From Tetrahymena thermophila SB210 (lineage: Eukaryota > Ciliophora > Oligohymenophorea > Hymenostomatida > Tetrahymenidae), in NCBI RefSeq assembly GCF_000189635.1, contig NW_002476534.1, forward strand, positions 806,001 through 870,000: 64,000 nt of DNA, read 5' to 3'. Each line of letters opens with the position of its first letter. Position 1 is the first letter of the stretch. A model generated the notes under the pieces. It made no database searches. It saw nothing but the letters and a program-made list of their open reading frames with translations, and had not been told where the DNA came from. Both the position numbers and the translations under genes were made by a program. Below are positions 1 to 12,551 of this stretch, in pieces.

Positions 1-408
1 TAAAAGATAAATATCAAGAGATATATTTATTTTGAAATCTATATAAATAAATTTTGATACTTAGAAAATGCTGATGATATATTTATTAAATATAATTTAA
101 CTAATAAACTTGGTTTAAATGGATAAATTATTTTATGAAATTAGAAAATAAATAAAATGTATCTTATAGATTTTATTCTTTACATCTTTGACTAACTTTA
201 AAGCAATCTTTTTTGTCAGCAAAATTATTAGATTACTTTTCTTCTATATTAAATTATTTGTGCAATATCTTAAGTATCCTTCTCTAGATAAAACTTAATT
301 AATTGTGTGATTATCAACATCTGAAATAAGAATAAACAGATAATTAATTATTTTACAATTAAATAACGATATTTAAAATAAAGCAGAAAAGCATAAAAAT
401 AGTTAGAT
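1..408. other. Intergenic, no gene seen
   Basis: AT-rich DNA upstream of the pseudokinase gene. I see no coding-like frame, RNA gene or repeat here; it presumably holds the promoter and 5' UTR of the downstream gene. Confidence 0.5.
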
Positions 409-1884
409 ATGTAAATGTATTCCTTAAAAAAAGAAGTGTTTGGAGAAAGATTTGCAGCACTTGGCATTAAATTATTGAAACCACCTTAAGAAGAGAAGAT
501 ACAAGATTTCATTCAAACCTTTCCTACTATCTTGCAAAAAAATGTTGAATAGGTGAACTAAGAAATCTCTAAATATGGATACAGAATCATCAAATTTATT
601 TCAAAGTGTAAGAATGGCTTCGTTTTTTCAGCAAACAAAGGAAGAGTTAGATTTGCTATCAAAGCAAGATTTAATAGAATAATTACAGAAAATGGTGAAA
701 TTAACATGGTAGAAAAAAATAGAGAGCTACCTGACAACTTAAAATTTTACAATAATCCATTCATCTTATCCTACATTGAAAGTTTCGAAACTAATGATTT
801 TCACTACACAGTAACAGAAGAATGTAGATGCAACCTTTCAGATTTTATTAAGCAGGTTAACATTAAATACAACTCAGAATCACCTTACTGTTTTAATAGA
901 TATGCCTATTAACTTTTCGTAGCCATCAATTATTTATCGATAGGTCCTGAGCACCCAAATTCTACTAGATTTGTAAGCCATGTTAGACCAGAAGATATTT
1001 TGATAAGCTATAATTCTGATTTTAAGCTAAACCCTAATTTCGGAGAAGCTAAAGTAACTTTAGGAGTTATTCCCTTTTGTAACCCTTAATATAGTTTAAA
1101 CTAGAAGGTAATTAGTTGCGTAAACAGGTTTTCTATTTCATATGCTCATTTACTTTTGTATATGAATGGTATGTCAGAAAAAGATATTCTTATAAATTGG
1201 TTAAATTTTTAAGAAAATGATAAAAAGAGCAACAATAATTTAGATAAACTAAGTTAAAGAATTATTTCGAACAGATATCAATCATATAGTGATATGACAG
1301 ATGTGTATAAGCCAGATTCAAATTAAAAGGTATTGGCTTTAATACAAAAGTATAAACTTGATAATATATAGGAGTAGTGTTATGTAGAGAATGAAGGAGA
1401 AACGGTATTTGCCCTTGGTAGAGGTAAATGTACAACTATCTAGTAGTATACTTAAATATATGAGTATTGTTAAGCTCAAATTTCTGAAGAGAGGTTGGAG
1501 GAAATAGAAGATCAATTAGAAGACGATATGGACAGATTTGAAAAAAGAATTAAAAAAATTCATTTCTTGTAAGGGATTTTAGATGTCAGAAATAGAAGGT
1601 CTAGTAAATCTATGGCAAGGCAATTACATAAATTAGGCAAATGTCTTCTATAATATTTGCAAACTTTCAATTCCTTGAAGTCAAAATTAGTTTAAATGGT
1701 TGAGAAAAAAAAATAAGAATCTGAATAGGCTTTAGCAAAAGAAGAAGAAGCTCAAGAAAAATCTGAAGAAAGATCTGAAGAAAAATTAAATTAGAATACT
1801 ATTGAGTCTAATGAGGAACTTTCAGATGAATAATTAGAGAAATTTTCGAATGACTCAAATAGGTCAACAAAAATCTATAGATGA
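409..1884 (+). CDS. Protein kinase-like protein, predicted catalytically dead (pseudokinase)
   Basis: Single-exon frame of 491 residues when TAA and TAG are read as Gln; it ends at TGA 1882-1884. Two ATGs lie close together (409 and 415, separated by one TAA codon), so the exact start is uncertain by two residues. The N-terminal half follows a protein-kinase fold: a glycine-loop-like stretch, the 'AIK' lysine near residue 85, a hinge-like strand around residues 105-125, then a catalytic-loop position reading HVRPEDIL (H191) and an activation-segment start reading NFG (N210). The HRD aspartate is absent and DFG is changed to NFG, so phosphotransfer is unlikely. The C-terminal third is charged and coiled-coil-like (Glu/Lys-rich). 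A 103-bp tandem duplication overlaps the stop codon. Kinase fold is inferred from motif order, not from a search. Confidence 0.75.
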
Positions 1885-1985
1885 AAAATTAAATTAGAAT
1901 ACTATTGAGTCTAATTAGGAACTTTCAGATGAATAATTAGAGAAATTTTCGAATGACTCAAATAGGTCAACAAAAATCTATAGAT
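1780..1985 (+). repeat. 103-bp perfect-to-near-perfect tandem duplication at gene end
   Basis: The segment beginning GAAAAATTAAATTAGAATAC at 1780 recurs at 1883. The two copies differ at one visible base (GAGGAA against TAGGAA). The 103-bp period is not a multiple of three. Reading out of copy 1 into copy 2 creates the present TGA stop; without the duplication the frame would run only a few codons further to another TGA, so the protein end hardly changes. Confidence 0.9.
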
Positions 1986-3001
1986 TCAATTGATGTTAAT
2001 TAAATAAATAGATAAAACTCAAAAAAAGAATAAATTTTCAGAAAAAATTAATTCAACTTAAAACACAAATATTAATTTTTTTTGTTTTTGAAGTCATTTT
2101 ATAAATTATATTTTATTAAATTGTGGTAAATTTCATTTTATTATTAAAAGTTTCTCCATAAATAAAATAAATAATTTCTTTTCAAAAATAAATATTTATT
2201 TTTGAAGCTAGCTAATTACATTCATTTTAAGAATTTAATTTAATTTTAATTTTAAAAATTTTTTCTATAAGTTAATTTTTTTGAAATATTTAATAAAATT
2301 ATTTCTACATATACATAATATAAATTTAAATAAATAATTAATTAATTAGTTAATATGTACTAATGTATAATTTTAAAAAGAAGTATATTAAACTCATTTT
2401 TTAAAATAATAAAAATTTGATTGGTAAATCCAAAAAATGTTTATCACTCATATTAATACTAGTCTATATATAGTAAGTATTTTAAAAAATTGAGTTAATA
2501 ATTTTTATTGTATCAGCTTGTTTCTAAAATACATACAATATTTGCTATAAACTATTATCTGATTTCAAATGATTGAAATTTATACTTAAATTTAAATTGA
2601 GTGTAAAATAAAATTGTAAATAAAATTGATGGACCAAAATAAATTATAATTGTATTTACTGATAAAAAGCATCATTTATAATTTAGATTTGTAATTTAAT
2701 TGCAGAACCAAAATCGTCTTTTGAAAATTCTTTTTATTTTTCATTTACTTTTGCATTTTTTATTCATATTAGAATTATTAATAATACATTTTTAATTCAT
2801 CATTCAAAAATAAATCATTTTTATATTGAAAGATAAAAGAAATTTTTATTTTTTTTGGTAATAAATTTATATTTTAAAGTTAAAGTTTGAGAGAGAAGCC
2901 TTTTGTTAATTTTCAAGAGGAATTGAATTAGAGATGTTTAACATTATTATCACTTATTTACATTTTTTTTAATAGACTGGTAAATATTTAAATGATACTT
3001 A
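1986..3001. other. Intergenic, no gene seen
   Basis: AT-rich stretch with homopolymer runs between the pseudokinase and the Pex13-like gene. I find no coding-like frame or RNA gene. Confidence 0.5.
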
Positions 3002-3841
3002 ATGGAAATGAATAAATTTAACATTAAATATTTTTAGGTACAAATAGGTCGTAATTTTTCATTTAAGTAAAGGAGATTTGTGCAGTAATCTTTTTATGGA
3101 ATAAAAACTTAGTCAACTTTAAATTTCTAATAAGATTTAGAAGCATAAGATGATTCTTGTGTCACTTTGGTGTTGCGTCACTTGCGTTTAATAGCATATC
3201 AATTTGAGGAAGAATTGAAAATAACTTTAAATAAAGAGATGCAAGAGAAGAAGCAATGGAATAATAGTAAAAAAATAAGATAATAAGAAAGAAAAATAAT
3301 AATCTTATTACGCTATAAGTTTTTTGGCTATCTTATTTACAAATTTCATCAAAAGTATTATATTCGCATATGTTATAATAAATAATAACTAGAAATATCA
3401 ATATGGGTATACCTTTTGTATGGATGCATACAAGCAAGCTAGCAAATATATTATTAAGTCATAGTTCCATTCAACTGTAAATGTAAAGTATTAACTCTAA
3501 TCGCTTTTGATTGTCTGTCTAAGCTAATTAACAAGAAAATATTTACTTTTAATTAGCATACAAGTAGTAATTAAATAGATTCATAATTTATTGATAATAA
3601 AAAAAAAGAAAAGAGAAGCGTTTGTCTATTTAAACAAGAAAAATTTTATAATTATTTAAGATCGCAGATATCCTTCTTCAGGAATAATCCAAAGTATTTT
3701 CCAAAGCAATACCTAGCACATTTATCTCATAATAACTCTGTTAAGATAGATTCAAATTCTTTAAAACAGCTCTAATCGGATAATACTATTTCAAAAAATA
3801 TTTTCAATAATTACAAAAATATCTAGATAAAAGATTATATA
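3002..3841 (+). other. TGA-free upstream extension in frame with the Pex13-like gene
   Basis: From an ATG at 3002, the frame of the next gene stays free of TGA for 280 codons up to the preferred start at 3842. The first part (about 3060-3290) reads like protein, with acidic and Lys/Gln-rich stretches and higher base complexity. The rest is rich in Tyr, Ile, Lys and Cys and looks less convincing. It could be a real 5' extension, a separate upstream exon or gene, or chance, because TGA is rare in such AT-rich DNA. Confidence 0.3.
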
Positions 3842-5858
3842 ATGAGTTTACCTGCCAACAAAAACGATATAAATATTTCTAACTCTCAACAATTACCCAC
3901 TTCAGACACTCTTCAGTCTAGTTTCAATTCATAATCTGATAAATGTAATTATCAACAATTTTATATTTTTGATTACAATCTATTTTTAAAATGTAATATT
4001 TACAGTATAAAGAATAAAAAAGCATATTTAAAAGGGCTTCTTTGGAATATTTAATGGAAAATAAATTATAAAAAAATATATAAATGAAAATAAAATAAAA
4101 TTAATCGTATTCTAAATAATTTATTTAAAAAAATAGCTGATTTACAAACCTAGTCTACAAATAATTTAAACAACAATACACTTAGTAATATGAACACTAT
4201 GAATAGATTTGGTACTACAAGTGGATATGGCGGATACGGATCTTCCATGTATAATAGTGCTTATTCATCATACGGTGGTTTTGGAGGTTCCTATGGTGGA
4301 ATGTATGGCTCTGGAATGATGGGAGGTTACTCTACTATGGGAAATGGTATGATGGGCTAATAAAATCTTTAACAATAACAACAACAACAACAACAACAGC
4401 CTGGGTTCAGAGATGAATACCAAGGAGTTTTAATGGGATTTAACTCAATGCTAAATATTATGGGAGCTGGTGTAGCTATGTTAGGATACGGAACAACATT
4501 TGTTCAGATAGCAAAGAAGGCTCTTGTTTTTATTTATCATGGTTTCTCTAACTTAACATATAAAATACTTGGTATTGCTTACTTAAAGAAGCTTTACAAC
4601 TGGATTACTCATGCAGAATTGGAAAAGCAATTTACAAAGACATTACATGCAGCTGGAAAAGTTGAAAAATTGAGTCTTGCTAAAAGAGTTTTAGGCAAGG
4701 TACTATTTGTAGTTAGAATTTTATCGGGATTAGGTAATTTATCATTTAGTTTAGTTTATTATTTCATATTTTGCTTCTAACTCCTTTGCATACATAACAC
4801 ATAAAAAAATGAGCAATTAAAGTGGATTAGATAAATTTTAAATACTTAAAATAGCAAAAAAAAATTAAATTTTTTCTACTCTTTGCTCAATTAATTTTTA
4901 TTATTAAATAAATTATTAGCTTTATTGGGCTTCTACTTCGCTTAATATAAACTACGTTAGAGAATGAATTAAATGAAACTTGAACAAGGCAACCTTAACA
5001 ATTTTGATAATGAGTTAGGTCCAATCATCTATGATAATTAAATAGCCTAAGATAAAGAGAATGATGCTATGATTCATATTAACATGAATTCTGAAAAGGC
5101 TGAAATAATAGATAATTTAGACTCCGCTTTGAACGAAGAGTTAGAAGAAGAAGAAAAGGAATGTGTTTTAGAATTCAACAACTTATAAAAAGAAAACTCT
5201 ACTGCAGAAATAGTTGAAACTAAAGAAAATGTAATTAAGGTAAATAAATTATTTAAAATAGATTAATTAAATTTTTTTAGAAATAAATCTAAATTGCAAA
5301 ATAGATTAAATTAATTTGGAATATTTCTTTAATAATTTTGATATTAGTAAAAATTTTAGACAAATTTATAAATTTGTCATTATTTTTCTTTTATAATTTA
5401 TATACATATTCATTCAATTAATGTTCATTTTTAATAATAATTAGACTGATAATCTTTAAGAAGCTTTCGATGATGTTATAAACAAAGAAAAGAACTTCAT
5501 CTAATAAACTTAACTAAGATCCGAAGAATTCTGGAACCATAAAGAACCCAAAGCTGAAATAACTACAGAAACTAATTTCAGTAATAATAGCAATGCTTTT
5601 ATATTAAATATAAACAATAACAACAATATTGTCATTCCTGCAGCTTAAACTGTTGAAAATGAAAATTCAGCACAATTATAAACTGTAGAATTAAATCCCC
5701 CAGTTTTACTTTAAACAGCTTCTGAAATAATACCTTCAAACAATTCAGAAATCCTTCCCAATTTAGCAAGTTCTGTCTCTTCAACTTCAAATATTTCATC
5801 ATTAACTTCAAGTAATACAGTAAAAAAATCAGTAAAGCCTTGGATGAAGAACGTATGA
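3842..5858 (+). CDS. Pex13-like peroxisomal membrane protein
   Basis: Inferred component of the peroxisomal docking complex. Three exons are proposed: 3842-3944, 4137-5239 and 5445-5858. Both junctions restore phase (GT at 3945 with TAG at 4134-4136; GT at 5240 with TAG at 5442-5444). The protein has a Ser/Asn-rich start, a Gly/Tyr-rich segment with GYGGYG-type repeats (about 4208-4355), a Gln run, and then a conserved-looking helical/hydrophobic region (about 4433-4780). This order of YG-rich N-terminus followed by membrane-associated helices is that of Pex13. A further hydrophobic stretch lies near 4900-4950, followed by an acidic low-complexity tail. No SH3 domain is visible, unlike animal and yeast Pex13. 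An additional intron between about 4770 and 4910 cannot be excluded. The identity rests on overall architecture and is moderate. Confidence 0.6.
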
Positions 5859-6995
5859 TAAATATCTAAGACAAAAAAGATTAATTAATCTTGTTCTTTT
5901 GTTCTTAGAATAATTAATAAATAAATAAATTTAGTTATTTAAATGACATATTTTCTACAATTTTCAAAATAATTAATACTAATTTCAAACAATAATAATA
6001 ATAATATAAAATCCTAAACATTCAAAGATATCTATCTAATTATTTTATTTATATGGTGTATATTTTTACCTCTTTTATCAATCAATCAATTTAACTAATT
6101 AAGTAAGTAAGATATTATTAACGAATTACTAACTCTTTGGTAATTTTGTCTGTATATAAATATATTATATATTATTCAGTCTTTTAAAAACCTTCAATTA
6201 TTACTTCTATTTTTTACCTTCTTAGATTATTTGTTGATAATTTCTTGTGTTTAAATACTTATTAAAGCAAACTGATAAGAGGTGAGATCTTTTTTCAAAT
6301 AAATTTGCATTTTAATTAGATAAAATTTAAATAAATTTATTTCAAATAAAAATTATCGAAAATTTTAAAGTATTTTTGACAATAAGAATTTTTCTAAAAT
6401 ATGAATCATAAAAGAATTAGAAAATAAAAAAAAAAATTGTTATTAGATTTTAAAAATTAGTTAAATTGAGAATAAAAACATTAAACTTATTTATTGAAAA
6501 TTAAATAATTTATTTATCTAATGTTATAAATCTAGATTAATATTGAATGATTTGTTTAAAATTTTGAAAGTAAATTTGTTGAACTTTAGCACCAACCAAA
6601 AGATTGTATTGAATATTCTAAGTTTTAAATGAATTCTTTTGATCAACATAATATTTAGAAAAGAGAAAAATATATTTTTTTTAGAGTAAATTTAAATGAA
6701 TTAAACAAATAACTACAAAATAAATAATAGAAATTATAAAAACTGATTAAAATTTATTAGCTTATTTTATGACATACAAATAAATTAGATCTAAAATAGA
6801 TCAATAAAATATAATTGATGAATTTTTAAGCATGAGCCAGAACTAAAATATTCTAATAAATAAATAAATTTATTTAACATACCAACCAAAATAAAATAAT
6901 AAATAAGTTTAAATAATTAAAATATTGGATAAATATAAATAACTCTATTAATTAATTAATCTTCAATTTGAATTTTTTTTTGCATATTTTATCAT
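5859..6995. other. Intergenic between convergent genes, no gene seen
   Basis: Lies between the 3' ends of the Pex13-like (+) and IQ coiled-coil (-) genes. Very AT-rich with poly-A and poly-T tracts; nothing coding-like was recognised. Confidence 0.5.
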
Positions 6996-9126
6996 TCACT
7001 TTCTTTTAAGAGGGCTATTTTCTCTGCTCACTTAACCTGACATATTATTTTTCAGAATTTTCATTGCTTCCAAAGTTTTTATTCTTTCCTCCTATTTTTT
7101 TTTAAATTAGCCATTTCATTTTCGAGTTAATAATTAAAATTTTAATGAAGTTACTTTGATAACTTAAGCCAAATTATTTTTAACATCACTTAATATAGTA
7201 TTAGTGTTATAATTATATGATTGTTGTGGAGATGAATTTCTGCTATATTTACTGTACTTTTCAATCAAATCATTATCAATTATCGAATACATATTTTCAT
7301 CTTTTAAAAAAATTAAATAATAAATAAATAAATAAATAATTATTTTATTAAGATAATAAATCATATTAATTTCCTTACCTTAATTACTCTACTTTCTATA
7401 ACTTATGTTAGAGAAGTTGTTATTGTAAGAATTCTTATTTAAGAATTAGTTTTGATCTATAATGCTTTTGAGATGTTCATTCTCTTCTTTCAGCTGTTTA
7501 TATCTTTGTCTCATTTATTTATTGATATTAATTACTTCCAATATTTTGTGCTCTTTTTGTAAGAAATTATGCTGCTCTTACAACAAAATTTACTTTTCTT
7601 CAATAAATCTTTCATTTTATTATAAAATTTGTTGCATTTTAACTTCTGTTTATAACTTTTCTAACTCAGCAGTTTATACTTTACTCTTTAAATATTATAT
7701 TTGAACTTCCAAAGAATCTGAACTTTATTTATCTACGCTGTTTTCTCTCGATTTATCTCTTCTTCTCAACCCTTAATATGTTGAAATTAACTTTTGAAGT
7801 TACTGTTGTTCTTTCATTATTTAATCTTTTTCCTTCAATAAACTGCATTTTTCTTCTTCCAATTACTTTTTTACTACCATTAATTCCTTCATATTTTGCT
7901 CTTACTTTGAAGTATTTTTCTCATTTAAATTCCTTAGCTAGGTTTCTAGCTCTTCAATTTTGTTTTTTAATTGCTTATTTTCTTTTTCCGTTAAACTCTA
8001 CTCCACATATAGATCTCCTATTTTCTTATTTAATTCTTCTTTTGTCTTTTCTAACTAGTGATTATTTGAAATTATTTTGAATAAATTTCTAAATAGAAGC
8101 TATTAATTATTACTTTTGAATTCTCGCTGACAAGTTTCTATTGGAGCTCATGATATTTTTTGCATTCCTCGCCTATCTGCTTTTTGTCTTGCATAAGCTT
8201 TTCTATGAACAACAAGTATGAATTAAGAACTTGCTTAAACTAAAGCTTTTATTAGAGGAGACTTTCTTCTAAAATCTAATTGCTTTATATCCGTTAAAAA
8301 AATAAAAGAGTGTTTTTTTCTGACTAATTTTGATTAAAAATCTGTAAAAATAAATTCTATGTAGTTTATTTTATAAATTATGAGAATATGCCTTAAAATT
8401 AAATATTTTATGTATCTTTTTACTATTTTATCTTGAGATCCTCCATTTTTTTCATGTTTATTTCTTTGAATTGCTTCTTGTTTTATAGACTTTGCTTTTT
8501 TTTCCTCCAAAACTACTAAATTATTTGAGCTTTTCGTTAATGCTCAGATTAATATTATGGCTGAGCAGAATGTGAGACAACTTATGCGTTAGTCCTATCA
8601 TTTTATTTTAACCCTTTAAGCTAGTTTAGATTTTTAAAGAGCTCCATTTTCAGAGATTTTATATCATCTTAGAGCTTTGAGTCAGATATATTATTTTAAT
8701 AACTGATTCTTTATAAATACTTTTAATCATCAACGCTCTAAGTTTCTAATTTGTGAATGCTCTTCTAGCTTTTGTACTTCCTAAAGTATCTCTAAATTAT
8801 TTTTGCACATCTATCTTGATATTTCATCATTTTAACTTAGTCCTCTTTCTATTTAAAAAGCGATTGTTTGTTTGAATCAGCCAAGTACTTCTTTTATAAT
8901 TAATCAATATTGTGCTTTGTGTCCATCAGCTTTTGGTTTATTGTATTCTGTAAAGAGTTGTTAGAACTATACTATTTAAGTTTTATTGTATTTTTCAAAT
9001 TATAAGAAATTAGATAAAATTAAAAATATAATTTTGTATTTAAGCATTAGTTACACTGAAGGCACTAACATTTTCAGAGTATTAAGAATGTATGGAAGAC
9101 TAAGAAGATATCCTTTGAATTATCAT
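6996..9126 (-). CDS. IQ-motif coiled-coil protein
   Basis: Multi-exon minus-strand gene, start ATG at 9126-9124 and stop TGA at 6998-6996. Exon 1 (9126-9055, 24 codons) joins exon 2 at 8971 through an intron of 83 nt. Further introns fit at 8113-8055, 7378-7301 and 7154-7092, all GT...AG and phase-consistent. A possible extra intron near 8440-8350 is unresolved, because that stretch also stays open. The protein has two IQ-like calmodulin-binding motifs: one around AKIIQRYFRKYK and another around AQIIQQFWRKKK. A long Glu/Lys/Gln-rich coiled coil follows (about 8054-7380), then a short Ser/Asn-rich tail ending SPLKRK. Such proteins are often cytoskeletal or centriole/cilium-associated and bind calmodulin or centrin-type proteins; that role is inference. 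No specific family was recognised. Confidence 0.8.
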
Positions 9127-10967
9127 ATTTATTTATTGTAGGATGCTAATTATGTTTTAATTATTCAATTTAATTAAAAAATAATAACATGAGCTTAAAC
9201 TTTGCTTTGATTTAAATAACCTCGAAATTTATCTTCATAACTTAATGAATTTAAGGTGAACCAATCAATTAATAAATATTTGATTATCTATATTATTTAA
9301 AAGAAATTTTTAATGTTTCATCCACTTTTTCTCAAAAATACAAATTGAAATTCTGGACTATATTTTTCCTTCGCAGTTTCAAAATTTAAGTATCTTTTTA
9401 TTTTCAAAATAACCCTAAATTTAAAGTATAAAAAATTAATATAAATCAACGTAGACCTTGCTTATATTTATTTTGATAAAATTCACTTAAGCATATAAAA
9501 ATATATATTAATTAATTAGTTTTTAAGATTGTCAAATCAGTGTAATGTTTTTGAGATAAATTAATAAAACTAAATTGTGAACTTTAATTCTATCAAATAA
9601 GAGCAATTTATATTATAAAAAAATATATTTATAAGAGGATTTAGTCTTTTTATTTAGAAAATCTAAAAGATTAGATGAAATTAGCTTTAAATTTATGTTT
9701 TTTTTTGAGTTTAATTTATTAGCTGCTTGTTAAAAAATTATAAATTACAATAAAGATTTACTTTTAATATTTAAATATTTTATCATAAAAATAGAATCGC
9801 TTACAGTAATTTCGCATATCAAACACAGGTAAAAATTGATTAGTTAATGTATGAATCATTTTAATAAAATACTTACACTTTTTATGGTATTAGATTCACA
9901 GCTCGGAAAATTTCAAATTGCACAAAAAAAAAGAATTTGAGAGTAACAGATAAGATATAAAATTATCTTAATTTAAATCAATTAATTTCACAAAAAGATT
10001 ATGCTAATAAGATATTTGCCAAGATTTTATTTGAAAAGTTTACAAAGTAAAATTCAACTATTTGTTTTCCATGAGATTTTAAAATAATTCGACTTCCTTT
10101 GTGTTTTTAGTTAAAAAGACAATGTTTGAATCAAAAAATTTTAGTTATTACTAATTATGCAAGAATGATAAAATCAATCATACAAAGACAATTTAAAAAT
10201 TGAATGAATAAAATTAAGTAGATTACATTTTGTTTAAGATAGAAAAATTTAATATTATGATTAATGTATAGCAAATAAGCTCTTGTTACAAATAAGGATG
10301 AATGTAATTGCAAAATAATTAAATGGTGAAAAGATAGAAAGTAATTTATTGAGAGGTTTGAAGAATTGTAATATATTGACATATATAATATATATATTAT
10401 GTGTGGTTTTGAATAAATAAGCATAGGTTGCAATTGCAATCATGGCGTTGTTAATTATTTTCAACGTATTTTATATATATTTTTATAAAGAAAGATATTT
10501 ATTTATATATTGATTATGGTTTATATTTGTTTAATAAATTCTTTTTTCTGTCTATTTGTTTTTTTTTTAATTTTTCCTTCTATTTTAAAAAAAGAGGAAG
10601 AAATTAGATATTGAAATTAGCGATTGTTTTAATTATCTTTCTGCATGTTAATTTGTCTGTCTATTTAACTATCAATCTGTCTGTCTAGTTTTTCATAGTA
10701 ATCTTTTAAATATTACTATGTAAATCCAGCCAGAGAAAATTTTTGATTTTAATTTAAAGGTTCAGTAAGATATTTTAATAAAAGATTCGAATTCTCATCC
10801 ATCAAACCATGGATTTATTTTGATCGTTGAGAAAGAATGTTTGATAGGTGGATGAGTTTATTATAGAAGTTTTTGTTGTTATTTTTACATATTAATATAG
10901 TGGTGATTTGAAAAATGGTTTGGTTTTGTTTTTAAAATATTTGAAATTATTTTGTAGAAACGCTCTC
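9127..10967. other. Intergenic with microsatellites and one hairpin
   Basis: Lies between the IQ gene (5' end) and the WD40 gene (3' end). It contains AT dinucleotide runs near 10380-10400, a CTGTCTGTC-type simple repeat near 10660-10690 and the inverted repeat described separately at 10794-10856. Open stretches at 10155-10464 have no protein-like character. Confidence 0.5.
10794..10856. repeat. Inverted repeat (potential stem-loop)
   Basis: CTCATCCATCAAAC at 10794-10807 pairs with GTTTGATAGGTGGATGAG at 10839-10856. The stem has 6 bp plus 8 bp and a 4-nt bulge, with a loop of about 31 nt. It lies about 110 bp beyond the stop of the WD40 gene on that gene's transcribed side, so it could be a 3' UTR or termination structure. 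Confidence 0.55.
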
Positions 10968-12551
10968 TCAGATAGAAAATTGCTCAAATCTTGATTGATG
11001 TTCGCTGATGGGTTTAGTCTTCTGAATTTCCATTATTCCGTTATAGTCATTAATATGGATACCAACAAATATTTTATCTTGATAAATATCAAATCCAGTT
11101 GATGCTCCAATATAGTTAATGACTTAGAAATTTTAATAATTAGAATAAATATCGTAGATGTTAAGATAGTCACTGCATTCCATGGAAACTAAGTAAGAGC
11201 CAGTGGGATCAAACTTTACTTAAGAAATGTTGCCCATGTTACCTTAAAGGGTGTGTACTTGTTGAGATAAATTTCTAATGTCCCAGATAAGGGCAGTTCC
11301 ATCTTAATTACCTGTACAAAGAGTAACTCCATTAGGGTTCCAATCAAGAGTTAATCCAAAATCTGAATGACCCTATTTTAATAATTAAATATTGATTAGT
11401 TTTTGTTCTATTAAGACAATTAATTGTTAAAATATTATCAAATAAAATCTAAAATTCCTAAATCTATCTGACAGATCGGAACAAAAATAGTAAGTAAGTA
11501 ATTAAGTTAGAAGATTTTATTTTAATAAGCTTAATTTTAGTTTAAATTTCTCTTTTAAACGTAAATTAATCAAATCTATTCAAAATCTAAAAACAATTTT
11601 TGGAGATAAGTGAAAAGTATTTTTAATTTATGAATAAATGAAATGTGAATTTACTTGAAGAGAAGCAATTACTTCGTTAGATCTCAAGTCAATGAGTTCA
11701 GGGTTTTGTTGATCTGCAAAGATTGCCAATAGATCAGATTCGATTGGGTTTAATTTAGCTACATTCACTGAGTTAGTACATTTAACTGATTGCTTTGGCT
11801 AATAAAGACACTCTAAATCGTAAATATTGACATATCTATCGTTCTAAGCTGATATTAACTTCTTATTATTGCCTTCTTTGTAGATTTTCAAAAAATTGAT
11901 TGTATCTCCCTCGGGGTCTGTGTAATTTTTAGTAATATTTTTGAGGTATTAGCCTTTTTTAGTGGTGATATTATGAAAGTATAAACCACCCTTGAATCCT
12001 CCAAGAGCAAAACATTCATCATCTACACTAAAACATGCATATCTAAATTATCTTAAAGACTCCCAGTCCTAAATATTAGAGTCATTCAAGAGATCGAAGT
12101 ATCTAATATTTTCTCTTAAGGTACTCAAATGATTAAGACGTTCATTTCCCATAAAGTAGACATCGTGATGAGACACTGCTTGAACACAATCTTTCAATTA
12201 AAAGTGAGTGTTTTTAGGTTTAAGACCTTAGTAATATTTTTATATTTAGAAATACTTTCCATCGGCAACTCTATTAGGTTGCTTGTGCTTAATTAATTAA
12301 TTTTGATATTAGCGATAGGGTTAGTAGTTTTATTTACGATCTTCTATATAAAGATTTCTATGAATACCAGCTACCTAAGCCCATGAAATTCCCTAGTAAT
12401 CGTAAGCATTCAGATTTTATGGGTTGACATTTTTAGCATCAATAACTTTCACATTCAATTAATTGAATGAGAGCTCGCCAGTAGCTGCGCCTTTCTACTT
12501 TTAGAGTAATAACTAGCGTTACTTTTCTTATAATTCTACTGAATAAATCAT
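10968..12551 (-). CDS. WD40-repeat protein of an uncharacterised eukaryotic family
   Basis: Two exons: 12551-11655 and 11372-10968, joined by a 282-nt intron (GTAAATTC at 11654, TAG at 11375-11373). The start is the ATG at 12551 and the stop is TGA 10970-10968. The C-terminal half carries recognisable WD-type blades, for example TALIWDIR and a preceding GHSDFGLTLDWNPNG. The N-terminal part, with HFQLKD...VSHHDVYFM, resembles a little-studied WD40 family found in plants and fungi (plant At1g36070-like, yeast YMR102C-like), recognised by eye only. WD40 propellers act as protein-interaction scaffolds; no partner can be inferred. Codon use and intron match the neighbours. Confidence 0.85.

Noticed and set aside
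7462..8080. Plus-strand open frames at 7462-7704 and 7778-8080
   Set aside because: They are shadows of the minus-strand coiled-coil gene, whose frame is continuous and protein-like under the ciliate code.
10155..10464. Two overlapping minus-strand open frames
   Set aside because: Composition is spacer-like (Ile/Tyr/Leu/Asn from AT runs), with no conserved motif and no intron or promoter context.
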